Assembly: GCA_035079385.1 (NCBI GenBank)
Contig: JAVHKY010000003.1
Coordinates: 24,133,501-24,197,500 of the forward strand
Reading direction: 5' to 3'
DNA from: Aspidiotus rigidus
Lineage: Eukaryota > Arthropoda > Insecta > Hemiptera > Diaspididae
Length of the DNA stretch: 64,000 nucleotides
Below are positions 32,200 through 43,930 of the stretch, one piece after another. Each line of letters opens with the position of its first letter. The stretch's first letter is position 1. The notes beneath the pieces are model-generated. The model worked only from the letters and a program-made list of their open reading frames with translations, was not told where the DNA came from and searched no databases. Both the position numbers and the translations under genes were made by a program.

Positions 32200-32475
32200 A
32201 CCATTTCATCAATCGTCATCTTAGCTCTACTGAGAATAGGACACACTCGTCTTACTCATACTCACCTTCTAGCAAACCTTGGCCCACCATCATGTCCGCA
32301 CTGTCTCGAAGACAATTTAACAGTTGAACACTTTTTCTCTTGCCCGACTTTACAACCTCTCCGATCTTCCCTCAACATTTCTATTAATATACAACAAACT
32401 CTCAATAACAACTCCGAAACAATTGACTCAACTCTAACTTACTTACGATCTACTGACTTTTACAACTACGTTTAA
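32200..32475 (+). pseudogene. LINE C-terminal Cys/His tail
   Basis: The frame gives LALLRIGHTRLTHTHLLANL, then PSCPHCLEDNLTVEHFFSCP, the RIGHTRLTH and CPHC...EH...CP tail found after the RNase H of LOA/I/R1-type LINEs. It closes at TAA (32473-32475). The polymerase is missing by 5' truncation. The upstream limit is uncertain. Confidence 0.8.
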
Positions 32476-32685
32476 CTCCAAACGATGACCAAAAAAAAAA
32501 AAAAAAAAAAAAAGAATATTTTTGTTTTCCTTTATATTTTTATTTCATCTCAATTCTTTTACATGTATTTTGTTTTCAATTTTTCTACTTTATTAAATAC
32601 TAAGTTTTTGTAAAAGCAGAACTATCTGCCGAGCAAATAGCCCTTAGCGCAGCTGCATTGCTCGTAAAAAAAAAAAAAAAAAAAT
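32200..32685 (+). mobile_element. LINE 3' end with two poly-A tracts
   Basis: Coding tail at about 32200-32475, then a first A run (32488-32511). AT-rich sequence with a TCTGCCGAGCAAATAGCCCT and GCTGCATTGCTCG stretch follows, then a second A run (about 32667-32685). Either one LINE with an internal A tract in its 3' untranslated region, or two nested retroposons. Confidence 0.65.
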
Positions 32686-34850
32686 CATTGGGAATGTTAG
32701 CGAAAAACAACTGCGCTGCACTAGTGAGCCTCCCACTTCAAAATCTGTCACAGTGTTCTTAATTACGTACAAGACCTTATTGTTAAGGAAACTCTAAAAT
32801 TGAAAACAGACCATAAACGTGGGAATGATATTTTCTTAAAATTAGTTGAACCTTAATACCTACTAACGGGTAGAAGTACTATGTGAAGATCGCTTGTATT
32901 GTATTTGCAGCCTCTCGTCCTCTATTGCGGAGTAGGTGGGAGTTGTTGATGCATCAACTCTCCTCCAACGCCGGTATCGACCTTTTCGGGTATAGTTTTA
33001 ATGTTGGAAGAATCTCCTGGCGAAGACTCTCTCTTCTTGGCCACAGCTGAGCTGCAGTATCCCCATACACGCAGAACTTCAACACACCATAGACACAACT
33101 TACAAATCGATGTCGCAGTTTCCTCTTCGTCGTACTACTTACGACTGATCGGAAGCTTTTGAGAGGTGCTAGCCCATAATTTTGTGGTCATATGCGTGGG
33201 GGAGGGTGCTCTATTTAGTGGTGTCAAGAGTCGCCCTCGACTCTCCTCGACCTTTACAAAGTGAGTGATGTAATATACAGAGGAAACTTGTACACGTCGT
33301 GCATCAGGCTACTCGGAGCAATTTTAAGTATAGGTATAAAGATGAGAAGACGTCTCGAGTTTATCTGCTATTTGCACTACGTGCGTGGGCCTATGCAACT
33401 GTTTCATTCGAACTGCGAAATTTTAGAAAGCGATTCGAAAACAAGTTGAATAAATGTACAAAAAACAGATTTCTTATTTCTGTACCACGGGCTGTAGAAG
33501 AATGTAAAATGTACTTTACAGCTATGTGCGTTCAGCAAATATTATCATTGTAGTAGCTTTCAGGAGATTAAAAGAGGATAGATTGAGACTATCTACGATA
33601 CCGGAAGATATAATTATGATGGTTCATGGATGAATGGTTTGCTTTTGAAATACACTCCACGTACTTCATACTTTGAAAGCTCGTATTTTACGATCTCCAC
33701 GCGCCGATGTTCGTATTTGAAATATTTCAACACTTCAACTAGAAAACTACGCCGCATGTTCAACATTCTAACGGCCTACTGATGACGAGCACATAATAAA
33801 GTAATAATTAGTCAGAAGCTACGAGGAAAAAAAAATATTTATCCAGTAACATTTTCAGATGAAGATTATTCAAATTAGTCCTCCGGCGTATTTTAATTTT
33901 CGCAAGTTTTTTTTTAAAAGGCGAAAAAAGTCTGCGAATGGCGAAAGAATTACGAATAACGAGAAAAAATGTACATGCATAATTAAAATAAATGTGAAAA
34001 TCTTTGCGGCTGAAATATTTTTATTTTTCAATTAGAATCGCGCTGCGAGGGGTGAAGGAATTAATTCCGCCAGTGACTCCCAAGAAATAATTATGAAGGA
34101 TGAGCGTAGATAAGGAAACAGATTTTCAAATAAAAATGAATAACACGCGCAGCATGAGTTCGACCACTTGTACTCGTATCGTCAAAGATTAAAGTTGGTC
34201 CCAATGTTGAATATTTCAAATGATGATAAGAAGATGACTTTCTGCTTCTATTTTGTGTGTTGACATTGAAAAATTTTGACGAATAATCCCTCAGCTCTCT
34301 CCTACCAACAAGGCGACCGAATCTAATTAGAAATTTAGTGTCATAACTAGAAATGTGAATTAAAAGAAAAACAAAAACATTTTTTTCCTAACTCGGAATT
34401 TTGGCGGAAAGGAGATCTCGAATCCAGTTTGAATAAAACACTTGTCCATTATTTCTAAAAATTCTCTAAAGAAAAACTATTAGGTATTAGGAAATTGATT
34501 TGACAGAAATATATTTTTTTCTTACAAAGTTGAAAGCTCAGCCGGACCGAGCTTGCGTCCAGTTTGAATGAAATACTAATCCAATATCTTTGAAAACTCT
34601 CTAAAGAAAAAATATTGTTAGAAAATTGATTTGGCAAAGATTTCAACTTTTATTACAACATCAGAACAGTCAGTCCGGGAGGGTGAAAACCCCGAAACGG
34701 GGACAACAACATGCATTTTCTTTATATAAGGTGGTATCTCCACTCCAAAAACTAGTCCACCTTACAAAGAAAGAACCCGAATGGTCATTCCGGGACAGTA
34801 TAATGCTGGTCTTCTCAAAACGATGGGTCCAGATCGCGTTTTTTTTTTTT
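32686..34850. other. Unassigned sequence with one dispersed repeat
   Basis: Contains the partner (32895-33125) of the repeat at 15310-15545. Otherwise nothing recognised. Confidence 0.45.
32895..33125. repeat. Dispersed repeat, partner of 15310-15545
   Basis: Same orientation and order of blocks as the first copy; diverged by many substitutions and small indels. Confidence 0.7.
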
Positions 34851-35141
34851 AGCGGGGAACCCGCTATTCCTTTTGTTGGGGATACTTCCAGGAAATTTTC
34901 GTCCGCGAGCGCGAGCGCGGTTCATGACGTCACGGAGAGGGGAGGGGGACTTGGAAAAATTCCTACCTCCGAGCTATCTATGATAGGAGGGGGACTTGGA
35001 AAGACGACGGCTTCCTTGAAATTGCACCGCGTTCAAGTTGTGTCACGTCATGATTTTCAGGACTTGGAAAAACTTCAGGCTCTAGGGGACTCCGGGACAG
35101 CGGGTTCCCCGCTGCCATTGCACTCCTGCAATGGCATCTAA
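34851..35141 (+). mobile_element. Helentron-like non-autonomous element, complete copy
   Basis: The best-preserved copy, 291 bp. The 5' subterminal AGCGGGGAACCCGCT (34851-34865) is matched by its exact inverse AGCGGGTTCCCCGCT at 35099-35113. A 9-bp hairpin follows directly (GCCATTGCA, CTCC, TGCAATGGC, 35114-35135), then two bases and CTAA (35138-35141). T runs flank both ends. The inside holds CGTCCGCGAGCGCGAGCG, ATGACGTCACGG and about two to three worn 45-bp units. Features fit a HINE-type Helentron derivative; there is no coding sequence. Confidence 0.82.
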
Positions 35142-35609
35142 TTTTTTTTTTTTTTTGACGAGCAATCAGATCTGCATAGTTTCCTTCTTTCATTTTGTGT
35201 GTTGATGTTGACGAATTTTGCCTCCCCTTAATAATTATGAGAGGAGCAAATTAGAAATTGGAGAAATTAACTAGAAATTAAAATATTGAAAAATATTTTT
35301 ACTTACATTTTTTTCCCAAGTTGAGGCCTTGGCTGAGACAAGTTTGCATCTGGTTTTTCACTCATTTGGCTCAAGTTTGATGAATACCGCTTGTAGAGAA
35401 GGAAAAAAAAATCAGTACGACCTCGTTAGAACGCTCTCCAAGCGCCCGAGGAAAAACCGCGTTATAAGCGGGGCCGCGTTGTACACGGAACATCGGAAAT
35501 TTTGGGAAAAAACATTCACAAAAATTATTAATTGAATTAGTGTACTGGAATAGTGCATTGCTACATGTCAGGGTACAGAATGTAATTATCTACATACAGT
35601 ACAACAGTA
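35142..35609. other. Unassigned sequence
   Basis: No feature recognised after the poly-T at 35142-35156. Confidence 0.4.
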
Positions 35610-36330
35610 TTATGTAAAATCAGTAATTTTAGTTTGTTTCAAATTGTTTGAGTACGATAGCAAAAAATTTTCTACAGAATTTAACACCCAAAAAAAATGG
35701 GCCCATAAGGGCACAAAAATGAACGTATTCTGTGGCATATTCTTGTTAATATTATTCATTACAGCTTCCTTCACCTGTGTACTGAATTTCAAGTTTTTCT
35801 GATGAAATTTATGATTTTCTGAATTTTTGGGCCCCAAGGCCCCCAATGAAAGGGTTTATGTGTAGAAAAAAATTCCTCGCAGCATTTCTTCAAACAACTC
35901 ACCCAATACATATATTTTATATAATATTTTTCCGATTTTTGCAACAATAGTGTTCAAAATAAGCATCTCCCTCCAAAAATGACCCCCCCCCCCGGCGGTA
36001 AAAAAATCAACTTACTGGTTGGCATTCTAGTTAATATTATTCATTACCTCTTCCTTCACCTGTATACCAAATTTCAAGTTTTTCTGATTACATTTACAAT
36101 TTTGTGAAATTTTGGGCCCAAGGCCCCTAATGGAAGCGTGCGTGTAGTAAAAAATTTTTTCAATACATTTTTTCTACAAATCACATGATTAAAATATTTT
36201 TCATGATTTCTTTCCAATTTCTGCAACAATAATCTCCAAAATTAACCCTTCCTCCCAAAAATGGACCCCCGGGGGCATGAAAATAGACTTTCTGCGTGGC
36301 ACTCTTGTTAATATCATTTGTTACACCTTT
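35610..36330 (-). repeat. 275-bp repeat family, minus-strand block
   Basis: At least two units in the same orientation as 27480-28735, with GGGCCCATAAGGGCACAAAA, TTTGGGCCCCAAGGCCCCCA and ATTCATTACCTCTTCCTTCA blocks. The junction at 35836-35860 is uninterrupted and serves as the empty reference for the numt. Confidence 0.85.
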
Positions 36331-38626
36331 GGTGGTTGTCCGGTTTGAATAATTATTTTGTTGACCGTGACTGGTATTTCCCTGTACAGTCTTTTTTCAT
36401 CCTTGTCGTTTAGAGCGTCAGCCTGATTCATGATGATTCAGGATGATTCAAGAAGGCCCGAGTCGTTTGTACTCTTGAACTTAAGAACACGTCTCCTGCA
36501 ATTCAGATGTCGGGGATGTTTGCACGTTATTTGCTGTTTTGTTATTTGTATGTGTATTATTTGTGCTTCACTATTTTGTTGATTTACATCCAAATTATTT
36601 CGCAAATTTGCTTATGAATATTGTTTGATACGCCTACTCAAGACGTTGATAATTAGGTCAGTCGTTTTACATTATTTTATTTACAATATTATCTATGTAG
36701 AAAATCATTTTCACCATAGTGGTTGGTCGTTGTCGCATTTCTATCTTCAACTATTTGTTTATGAAATGTAAGCATATAGCTGACATCGTCATCAAATTCT
36801 ATAGAATATGGAGTGAACAAAAAATGCCCAAGCGTTTATTCCGCCCAACAAAGATATTCCAAATTCTGCATATCGCAGTTAGAGATTTAAATATTGTTAT
36901 AACTTGTTAGCTATTCTTGCAAAAGCCGATAATAGATTATGTACTTGTTTTATAATATCTATGATTCTCTATTTGTAAGGTGTTGTCTGCGTTGCTTCAA
37001 CTTCTTCAAATCATTACACGCTGCCATTGTTCTACTGTTCACCTTTCAATGTTAGTTTCATGAGATTTTATTACTTTCTGGTGGAAAATTAGTTATCAAA
37101 TTGTAGTGGCGTTGCCTGAAACGTTACTTGATCCGCGAGTTCAATAAAACATTCACTACTGGGTAAACAAATAGCTGGTTTACTCACGTCTATGGGTCGT
37201 CATAACCCTAATTTTTCATCTATAGAGGTCTCCGTTGTTGAATTTCCTTATGAAATATTTGTTGCTCCTTGAATAGTTGAAATGACAAGTCTTTATAGGA
37301 TTCCCTTACCGCGCTTCAATTTTTGATTTCCTTCCTCTCCCTTGCTGAAGCAAGATGAACTTCGTCACCTAGGTCGAGCTTTGTCGAATGAAATAGATGT
37401 ACTAAAGCAAGCCAAACAAGTGTATTGAAGAGATAGACTTGGGCGAAGGGTCCAACAAAGTGTTAGGATCGTGGTGTACGTAGTCAGCGACGTTCGTTAC
37501 GATCATAGCCCAGCTTTGTTAGTTTCCAATACTGCGCGCGCAGCACAAGGAGTACATTTGCGGATGACGCGTGACAGTGGCGCGCGACGAACCCGCGACG
37601 TGTCCACTTTGCCGTGCGCGACTCTGAGCCGAGTCATAGCAAAAGTTTACTAGATTATGCTCTTTACACGCTTCCAATCACGCCTCTATTTTGCCTTGTA
37701 TCTCAACATTCCTTATTGCGTAACTCGAACTCAAACTCCGACTCATTCATTCGTCGTCTGCAAATTCCCATTCTTGGACTCGTAGTGTGCCACGATGCTC
37801 ATATCATTAATAACATCACCTACCCGCTAAATCATCGGCTGGGAAAATTACGACGTTTTTCGGGCATCGAAAATAACGTAGATGCGGTAGTACGCAGCAT
37901 AAATTTCCTGCAACTGCGGCTTTGCAATCATTAATACTGAATAAAGCGAAAAAGAACTTATCGGTTCGAATACGTATAGTTCGACGATCCCCGCGTGGCT
38001 TTGTCGTTCGCCTTGGTTAGATATGGAAGAGCGACTTGTACGAATTAGGGTCTTGTTAGTGTTAACTTTTCGTGCGGCGAAAGTTGGAACAATAAATTTG
38101 TAAATTACGTTACTGTGTTTATGATCATATTTTGTATAGGCTGTGCTTTTCTTGTAGCTTTCACACTCACTTTTTCTCTCGCTCGCTCTTATATTTCGTG
38201 ATTACCCGAACCAAATAGGCTTAAGCTTATACGTTATGAACATGTCGTATAAGTAGGTTTATTTATTCGCTTCCGTATCTGACGTCTGGGGATGGTATAC
38301 TCGTTAAAATTTCATGTTGCATTTCGCCTGAGTCGCGAGAGCGTGTGCGTGTTTATCACTAGGCAGATTTGGATCTTTTGAATAAATTGTCGCTGCACAC
38401 ACTGTTCGAGACGATGTGAGAAAATTTCATCATTTTGAAGTTGATCTGTCAAGACTCGCTACTCGCGACGACAGTTTCATTGATTATTTTAATCAGGGGG
38501 TGCAGAAAATCTTTCCGAGATATAGATTTCTCTAAAGACCCTACAATGGCTGCGATATAAAAAATAGATTGATCAAAGTACTTTATCTCTACAGTCCCCG
38601 GGCAAGATTCCGTTCATATATATCTG
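36331..38626. other. Unassigned sequence
   Basis: No family recognised. 37470-37660 is richer in CpG than its surroundings, and the frame 37614-37934 has no known domain. Confidence 0.45.
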
Positions 38627-38716
38627 ACAATTGAAGCGCTGCGTGGAAAAGGGGCCTCCGTTCCATAAGAAATACATTAGACGGAGGCCCCCTTTTCCCC
38701 GCAGCGCTTCAATTAG
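38627..38716. repeat. Long hairpin, ~33-bp stem
   Basis: AATTGAAGCGCTGCG and GGAAAAGGGGCCTCCGT pair with their inverse at 38683-38716 with one mismatch and one bulged base, leaving a loop of about 19 bases. It may be a tiny foldback transposon or a precursor-like hairpin. No partner copy was seen in the window. Confidence 0.85.
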
Positions 38717-38950
38717 TTGTAAACGTGTGAGATTGCAAACAACCCGCAACTATGTTTTGATTTGTAATTCTTTTCTCTTGCAACCAATTGAAATCGTGAT
38801 ATGTAGGTCTTCTGAATTTGATTTGATGGTTGTAGTTTTGTATTAATCTGATTTCAAGTAGAATTTCTAGGTCAGAAAGTTGAACGAGTCGAAATTTTTA
38901 AAATTTTGAGCTTCCTGATTAGAGAGAGTAGTGCTGTATTTTCTCGTAGG

Positions 38951-39475
38951 CAAAAAATGAGCGGTTTTATAGAACAGATTTTCTGCTGAAATAAAATAGT
39001 AATTTATCCACCTTGAGTCAAATCTTGTCTACTGTACAAAATTTCCATTGAAGGATGCAGAGGAAGAAGAGTGAATGTCAAACTAAACGATCTGGTGAAA
39101 AGGCTTTTTCTTAGTGACATAAAAAATCCAATTATCCAGATCGTTTCTTTTGGACATTCTCCCTCTTTTTCCTGCGCCTTATACGAATGTTTTCATGTTG
39201 GGATTTTTTTTCCAAGTCAAGGCAAAAGATGAGCAGTTTTGTAGAACAGATTTTCTGCTGAAATAAAATAGAAATTTATCCACCGGGAGTCAAATCTTGT
39301 CTACTGTACAAAATTTCCATTGAAGAATACAAGGAGAAAGGAGTGAATATCAGAACGGTACGATCTGTTCCTAGTGATAGCAAATTAAAGTCCAATTGTC
39401 CTGATTCACACTTTTTTCCCTGCGCCCTATATATAGGTATGTGTTTTCCTGGTTCATGATGAGATTTTTTTTTAA
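38951..39475. repeat. Tandem duplication, period about 272 bp
   Basis: Two units starting near 38951 and 39223 share ATGAGC(G/A)GTTTT, AGAACAGATTTTCTGCTGAA and CAAATCTTGTCTACTGTACA. They also share CCTGCGCC(T/C)TATA, with moderate divergence. Confidence 0.88.
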
Positions 39476-41149
39476 GGTTCTTCGTAGTATACGTCTCGGG
39501 TGAATGAGATGAGACGTGTAGTCGATTTATTTCATCCCTTCTTCTCGCTATTTCAAAGATACAAATTATAGTTATCAATATTATTCCATAATTATTAAAA
39601 CGAATTTTTCTCACGTCATGTGAGCGCGTAATTCTTTGAAAACTCTCGTTCCCAGTATCATTTTATTCTTTCCGATGTAGCACAAAGTCTTCAAGAACTG
39701 AGGAAATATTTTCCAGCGATTCAAATAGCACGATAAATGTGCAGAACATTTGCCTCATATTCCGGAAGCTTTCGTCTTGCCCCAGGACAAATAATGAGAC
39801 TACGTTGAAGATTTGTCTGCACGTAACGAGTGGTTGTAATTAGTGAAATTATAACTCGTTTTGAGGTACGCTACGTAACTGATATAAGAAATTTGCTGGA
39901 AGGATTGAGAAATGTTGGAAAATTATTTCCTTAATCGCTTCACCCTCTGGAATTTGCATTTCTCAACAAGTTTATGATATTTCTTGCTTCTCATTTCTAT
40001 TTGAGTAATGGAAACCAAATGACTGTGGATATTTATAATATGATTGATAGAGACCGTACTCATTAGATTCTATAAAGACGAACTTAGAACTGAATATACG
40101 AATTATGAACTTCGGATTGTTTCAACTCTTGTCTTGAAAGAAATTCCGAGCCCTGAATAATGATTTGTATTTTAATTAGCGTTCGAAAATCAGCCGCATG
40201 ATTGTACTGTAATTTTGTATTCGGTGTGTTATCACTTATCATATAACTGCTTCGCGTTCACCATTGTTCGAAGATCTTCTTTTACATTCCGACGAGGAAA
40301 CGTGAATTACAAATAGATATTGAGCGACCTCGAGGAAAAATTCTCAACAGAAAAAGTGTCGCGTATCGCTTCGTTTGAAGAACGATCATTCTCATGACTA
40401 TCGAGTAGCAGATGAAAGTGCTACCCGAAATTGTATAATTGAACTTACCTTGGTGTTGTTCAATTAAAATTGTATGAAGTCCTCCTCCGAACCTAGCACA
40501 CATGTAGTCTCCTACGTTTGCAAGTACAGCCACACACGTTTAAAGGGAAGAAAAAGGAATTTTCACGCCGTAACCTTCTTGCTGGCTTTGCTTATCTTCC
40601 CAGGTACTCATTCTTTAAAGTCGTCGAACTGGTGAGTTTCCTCGGGCGGATATATAGATGTAGAAGAGTAGGGAGGGTACTGCGAGGTTCGAAGAAGGAC
40701 TTCATACAATTTTAATTGAACAACACCAAGGTAAATTGAATTATACAATTGTACTTCATCCCTCCTCCGAACCTAGCACACATGTAGACGTTGAAAGATA
40801 CTTAGACGAGCCGTAGTCACAATTTCAACACAAAAGGAAAAAGGAAATTTTGAAACAGAAGTTTTTTGACATTATTTCATTATGACAAGGTAGAAGATTT
40901 TTCATCGCTAAACAGGCTTTCTCAGCTACTTTCGAGCCTTGGTGTATTCCATCTTTAGGAATCGATAATAACTCAATAAATTGGCTACTTCTAGGCCTTA
41001 GCAAATTACCTCTTGCTGATATTTATTGCTTCCGGAACTGAAGAAGCGAAAAAAAAAAGAAAATGAAGAAGGTTGCTTATTCTAATCCCGTGTTCCTGAA
41101 CCGGAATAAAGGACCGAGGTCGTAAATATGGTCCGTTCTGGTAATATTT
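39476..41149. other. Unassigned sequence with one inverted repeat
   Basis: Apart from the inverted repeat at 40425-40795 nothing recognised. Confidence 0.45.
40425..40795. repeat. Inverted repeat with a third, direct partial copy
   Basis: The left arm at about 40429-40503 (TACCTTGGTGTTGTTCAATT, then GTATGAAGTCCT and CCGAACCT) recurs inverted at about 40680-40752. The end CCTCCTCCGAACCTAGCACA then recurs directly at about 40761-40790. The order is forward, inverse, forward. Confidence 0.8.
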
Positions 41150-41150
41150 C

Positions 41151-41947
41151 TCAGTGGTAGAATCTGGCAAATGTTTTTGACGTTCTTGTCTAGCCTGCTG
41201 TCTTTAAGATACTTTCGACTGGAACTCCTCCTCTAAAGGCTGCTGACGTGGACGCATCTCTAGTTGAGTGGGGTCCAAAATATGAGGCTATTCCGCTTTT
41301 TGAGAGAATGTCTTTTATCCATCTCGCCTATGTTTGCTACAAGCTTATGCGGGGGGCAAGAGGATCGGAATATTCTACCCTTCGTTGTTCCTCACAGGCT
41401 GCGTTAGCTGTAGGTACTTGCATAATGTTGTTGCGACACAAATTTTTCTCTCCTCATAAAAAGGTAGTACTAGCACAGGCTGGGGTCTGTTGTGACCTGA
41501 TGTCTTCAGGGTTTCTGAGATGAAGATTTTTATCCTGGTTGCTAGTATTCTGATGTGAGAGGTGTCAATTTTATTCAACGTCTGAATTCTCTGGCCTGTT
41601 GTCAGGGCCATGGCTAGCTTGTCGGTTAGGCAAGTATCAGACTGGGACCAGAGGTAGTCAATAACTATCTTTGGATCCCAGGTGTGGTTGTATTTTGGTA
41701 ATGCTGGGTGCAGGTTCACCCCTTTGAAGAATCGTCGTACTGTAGGCAGAATTAAGGCTAGAGCGGCCCTGACTCCTGATAAGGTATTATAGGCTCTTCC
41801 TTTCTTGAAGGAGGCTACATGGAAGGAGAGCACTTGAGACGTTGTCTGGTTGTCGCAGGAAATCTCTGTGGATTTGCAGTGATGCCACCACTCTCTTAGT
41901 GACGAGTAGTAACTATTTAGTGTAGAGTCTCTGACTGATGCTATCAT
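41151..41947 (-). pseudogene. DIRS tyrosine recombinase, one stop and one frameshift
   Basis: The 41375-41947 frame begins with an N-terminal SAM-like region (TLNSYYSSLREWWHHC, RAYNTLSGVRAALALILP, RFFKGVNLHPALPKYN) and continues into the catalytic domain with LAMALTTGQRIQTLNKI, where the first catalytic Arg lies. After a frame change near 41376 the other half is readable: RWIKDILSKSGIA, GPHSTRDASTSAAF (the HxxR box), then VPVESILKTAG, a TAG where Trp is usual, and KTFARFYH with the catalytic Tyr near 41157-41159. All four catalytic boxes (R, HxxR, Y) are traceable, but the protein is broken. Confidence 0.85.
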
Positions 41948-43430
41948 AACGTATTGAGCATCTTGAGGAATTCCTTGTGATGTCAGCGCTTCCCTGATAA
42001 TTGTCCTACTACCAGGGTAAGCGAGTTATCAAGTGGGTGCGGCGACCTATCAAACGAGAGAAGCAAATTAGTTCAAGGCTGCAGCAGCAACGGAGGGGCA
42101 CAAAGTAAAATTTGGAAGATCGGGAACCATGGCTGAGAAGGCCAGTAGGGAACGACCACAATGCCTTCTCCCTTGTCTTTTTTTATTTTTCGTAAGGTGC
42201 GTAGGATCAAGCTGAAGGGGGAAAAGTGTAAGAGAAGGTCTCCTTCCACGAGATTATGAATGCATCTATGGCTAGGGCCCCACTGTATGGTCTCTCTAGA
42301 ACAGTAAGCTAGACACTTTGTGTTTTTCCGTGAGGCAAAAAGGTCACGTTTGGGCGTGCCAAAGACTTCTCTTATCTTTTGGAACGCTCCTGGTGATAGT
42401 TCATATTCTGTTTCCGGACCTATCCGCCTTGATTCTTGTCCGCCTCCTAATTCTCAGCAGACGGGATGCAAGATGCTTGCAGCAATAGCTTGCGCTTTTC
42501 ACACCTTTGCCAGATTTGCCGGGCAATGTGATTTAGTCTTGGGACCCTGGTACCTCCGTACTTGTTGATGTAGGCCATTGCTGTAGTATTGTCTAACCTG
42601 AGTAAGATTGTACAGCAAGTGGAGTTGGAGACAAAGGATTGTAGGGCCAGAAAGGCTGCCAGTAGTTCGAGTTCGTTTATATGACACTCCTGTTCCTTTT
42701 GTGACCAAAAATCGTGGGATCGCACACCTTCTGAAACTGCTCCCCAACCCGAGAGAGAGGCATCGGAGCAGATTACCAGGGCAATGGGTAATCCATGTAG
42801 GTGCCTCCAACTTGTCTGTAAGTTTTTGAGCCACCAGTTAAAATTTTGGTGGTTTGTAGGTACTTTCATGACTGAGTCAAAGGAGGAGTTGGAAGCCTGC
42901 AGAGCGAGGGTTTTCTCCCTCTCAAAGGTTTTTGTATACACCCATGCACAGGGTACTGCAGGGCAGCACGCTACTAACGATCCTACGAATTTTGCAAAAT
43001 CTCTATTTTTGGAAAAGTGTCTGGACTTGATACGTTTGACCATCCTTGAGACTGCAGTAATGCGCTCTTGTGGTAGGCTAAAGGTCATTTCACATGTGTC
43101 AAAAATGAACCCCAAGTATTGGCAACGAGATCTTGGTTGAGGTTTACACTTTTTTGCTGAGAGTATGGAACCTAGGTGTTGTGGTAGCAAGGCCGTTTAC
43201 TCGAATTTAAGTTCTAAGAAGACAGGAGAGAGGAATTGGACTTCCACAGGAGCGCACGGCGCAATAAGCCCTTTATCAATCATAGCTGGTAATAGGCGTT
43301 TGAGTTTAATTGAATCTGCCTGACTGAGTACTGTAGGTATAGGCGTGTGTTGCACCGGGAGAGAAACAAAGGGCAAGGAATATCCTTGGATCCAAGATAG
43401 CCCTGAGGGGTCCGTGGTTACTTTCTTCAA
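41948..43430 (-). pseudogene. DIRS reverse transcriptase, RNase H and C-terminal extension
   Basis: 43197-43430 gives the front of the reverse transcriptase (MIDKGLIAPC...SPVFLELK). 42447-43190 gives its end (CQYLGFIFDTCEMTFSL) and the RNase H: CSDASLSGWGAV, HINELELLAAFLALQSF, LLRLDNTTAMAYINKYGG and a C-terminal IPSAEN. A further frame (about 42230-42440) reads ELSPGAFQKIREVFGTPKRD, LFASRKNTKCLAY, the usual DIRS extension. The middle of the reverse transcriptase with YxDD is missing between 43197 and 43190, so a deletion is likely. Confidence 0.85.
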
Positions 43431-43479
43431 GTTTTGTGGAAGCTAGAAAGTCTGCCTCCTGGTCTACTTACGGTTTGAT

Positions 43480-43930
43480 TTAATATCTTCGTGATGTCCT
43501 CTTTGGAGGGGATCTGCATCGTGATTTCGGGTAGGAGTTGTACGAGCTTCGTGTGCGATGAAATGGTCTCCGCTGGGTTGTTTTCTGTTGTCGAAAGTAA
43601 GGAACTCGGAAATTCTGTAGTGTCCCGCTTCTCTGCGGCATGTTGGGAGGGAAACGGGACGGAGGCTGGTTTTTTGTCCTTTTCTCGGTGGTTTTTGGTC
43701 CTTTTAACTCCACAACCGTCGAGTTGATTTGTTTGGCGAGTTTGACGATGTCTGCTAGCTTACCCCCGAAGAGGAGTGAGTCAGTTTTTACTGAATTAAG
43801 GGTCCCTTTGAGATTGGAGCTGATGTTACTAAAGATTAAGTTTCTTCGTACGGTGGTTTCTTCCCTGTAGGCATCTGCGAATAGTTTTCCTGTGTTATTG
43901 AGGAGCTGGATGAGGGTAATGTCCGGGGGA
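43480..43930 (-). pseudogene. DIRS gag-like region
   Basis: Minus-strand frame 43480-43713 is rich in Lys, Arg and Pro (FHRTRSSYNSYPKSRC, SPPKRTSRR). It directly precedes the reverse transcriptase. Another frame up to 43930 reads like the C-terminal half of a DIRS gag with an LLNNTG and DIVKLAK wording. Assigned mainly by position. Confidence 0.55.

Larger units (their letters stand above)
41150..43930 (-). mobile_element. DIRS-type retrotransposon (tyrosine recombinase), inactive
   Basis: Minus-strand order: a gag-like basic region, reverse transcriptase, RNase H with a C-terminal extension, then a tyrosine recombinase. That order is diagnostic of DIRS-like elements, which integrate by recombinase rather than integrase and leave no target duplication. 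Frames are broken in several places. The terminal repeats expected outside the coding part were not identified. Confidence 0.88.

Noticed and set aside
37614..37934. 106-codon plus-strand frame in a CpG-richer region
   Set aside because: No domain, no clear splice sites; composition alone is not enough.
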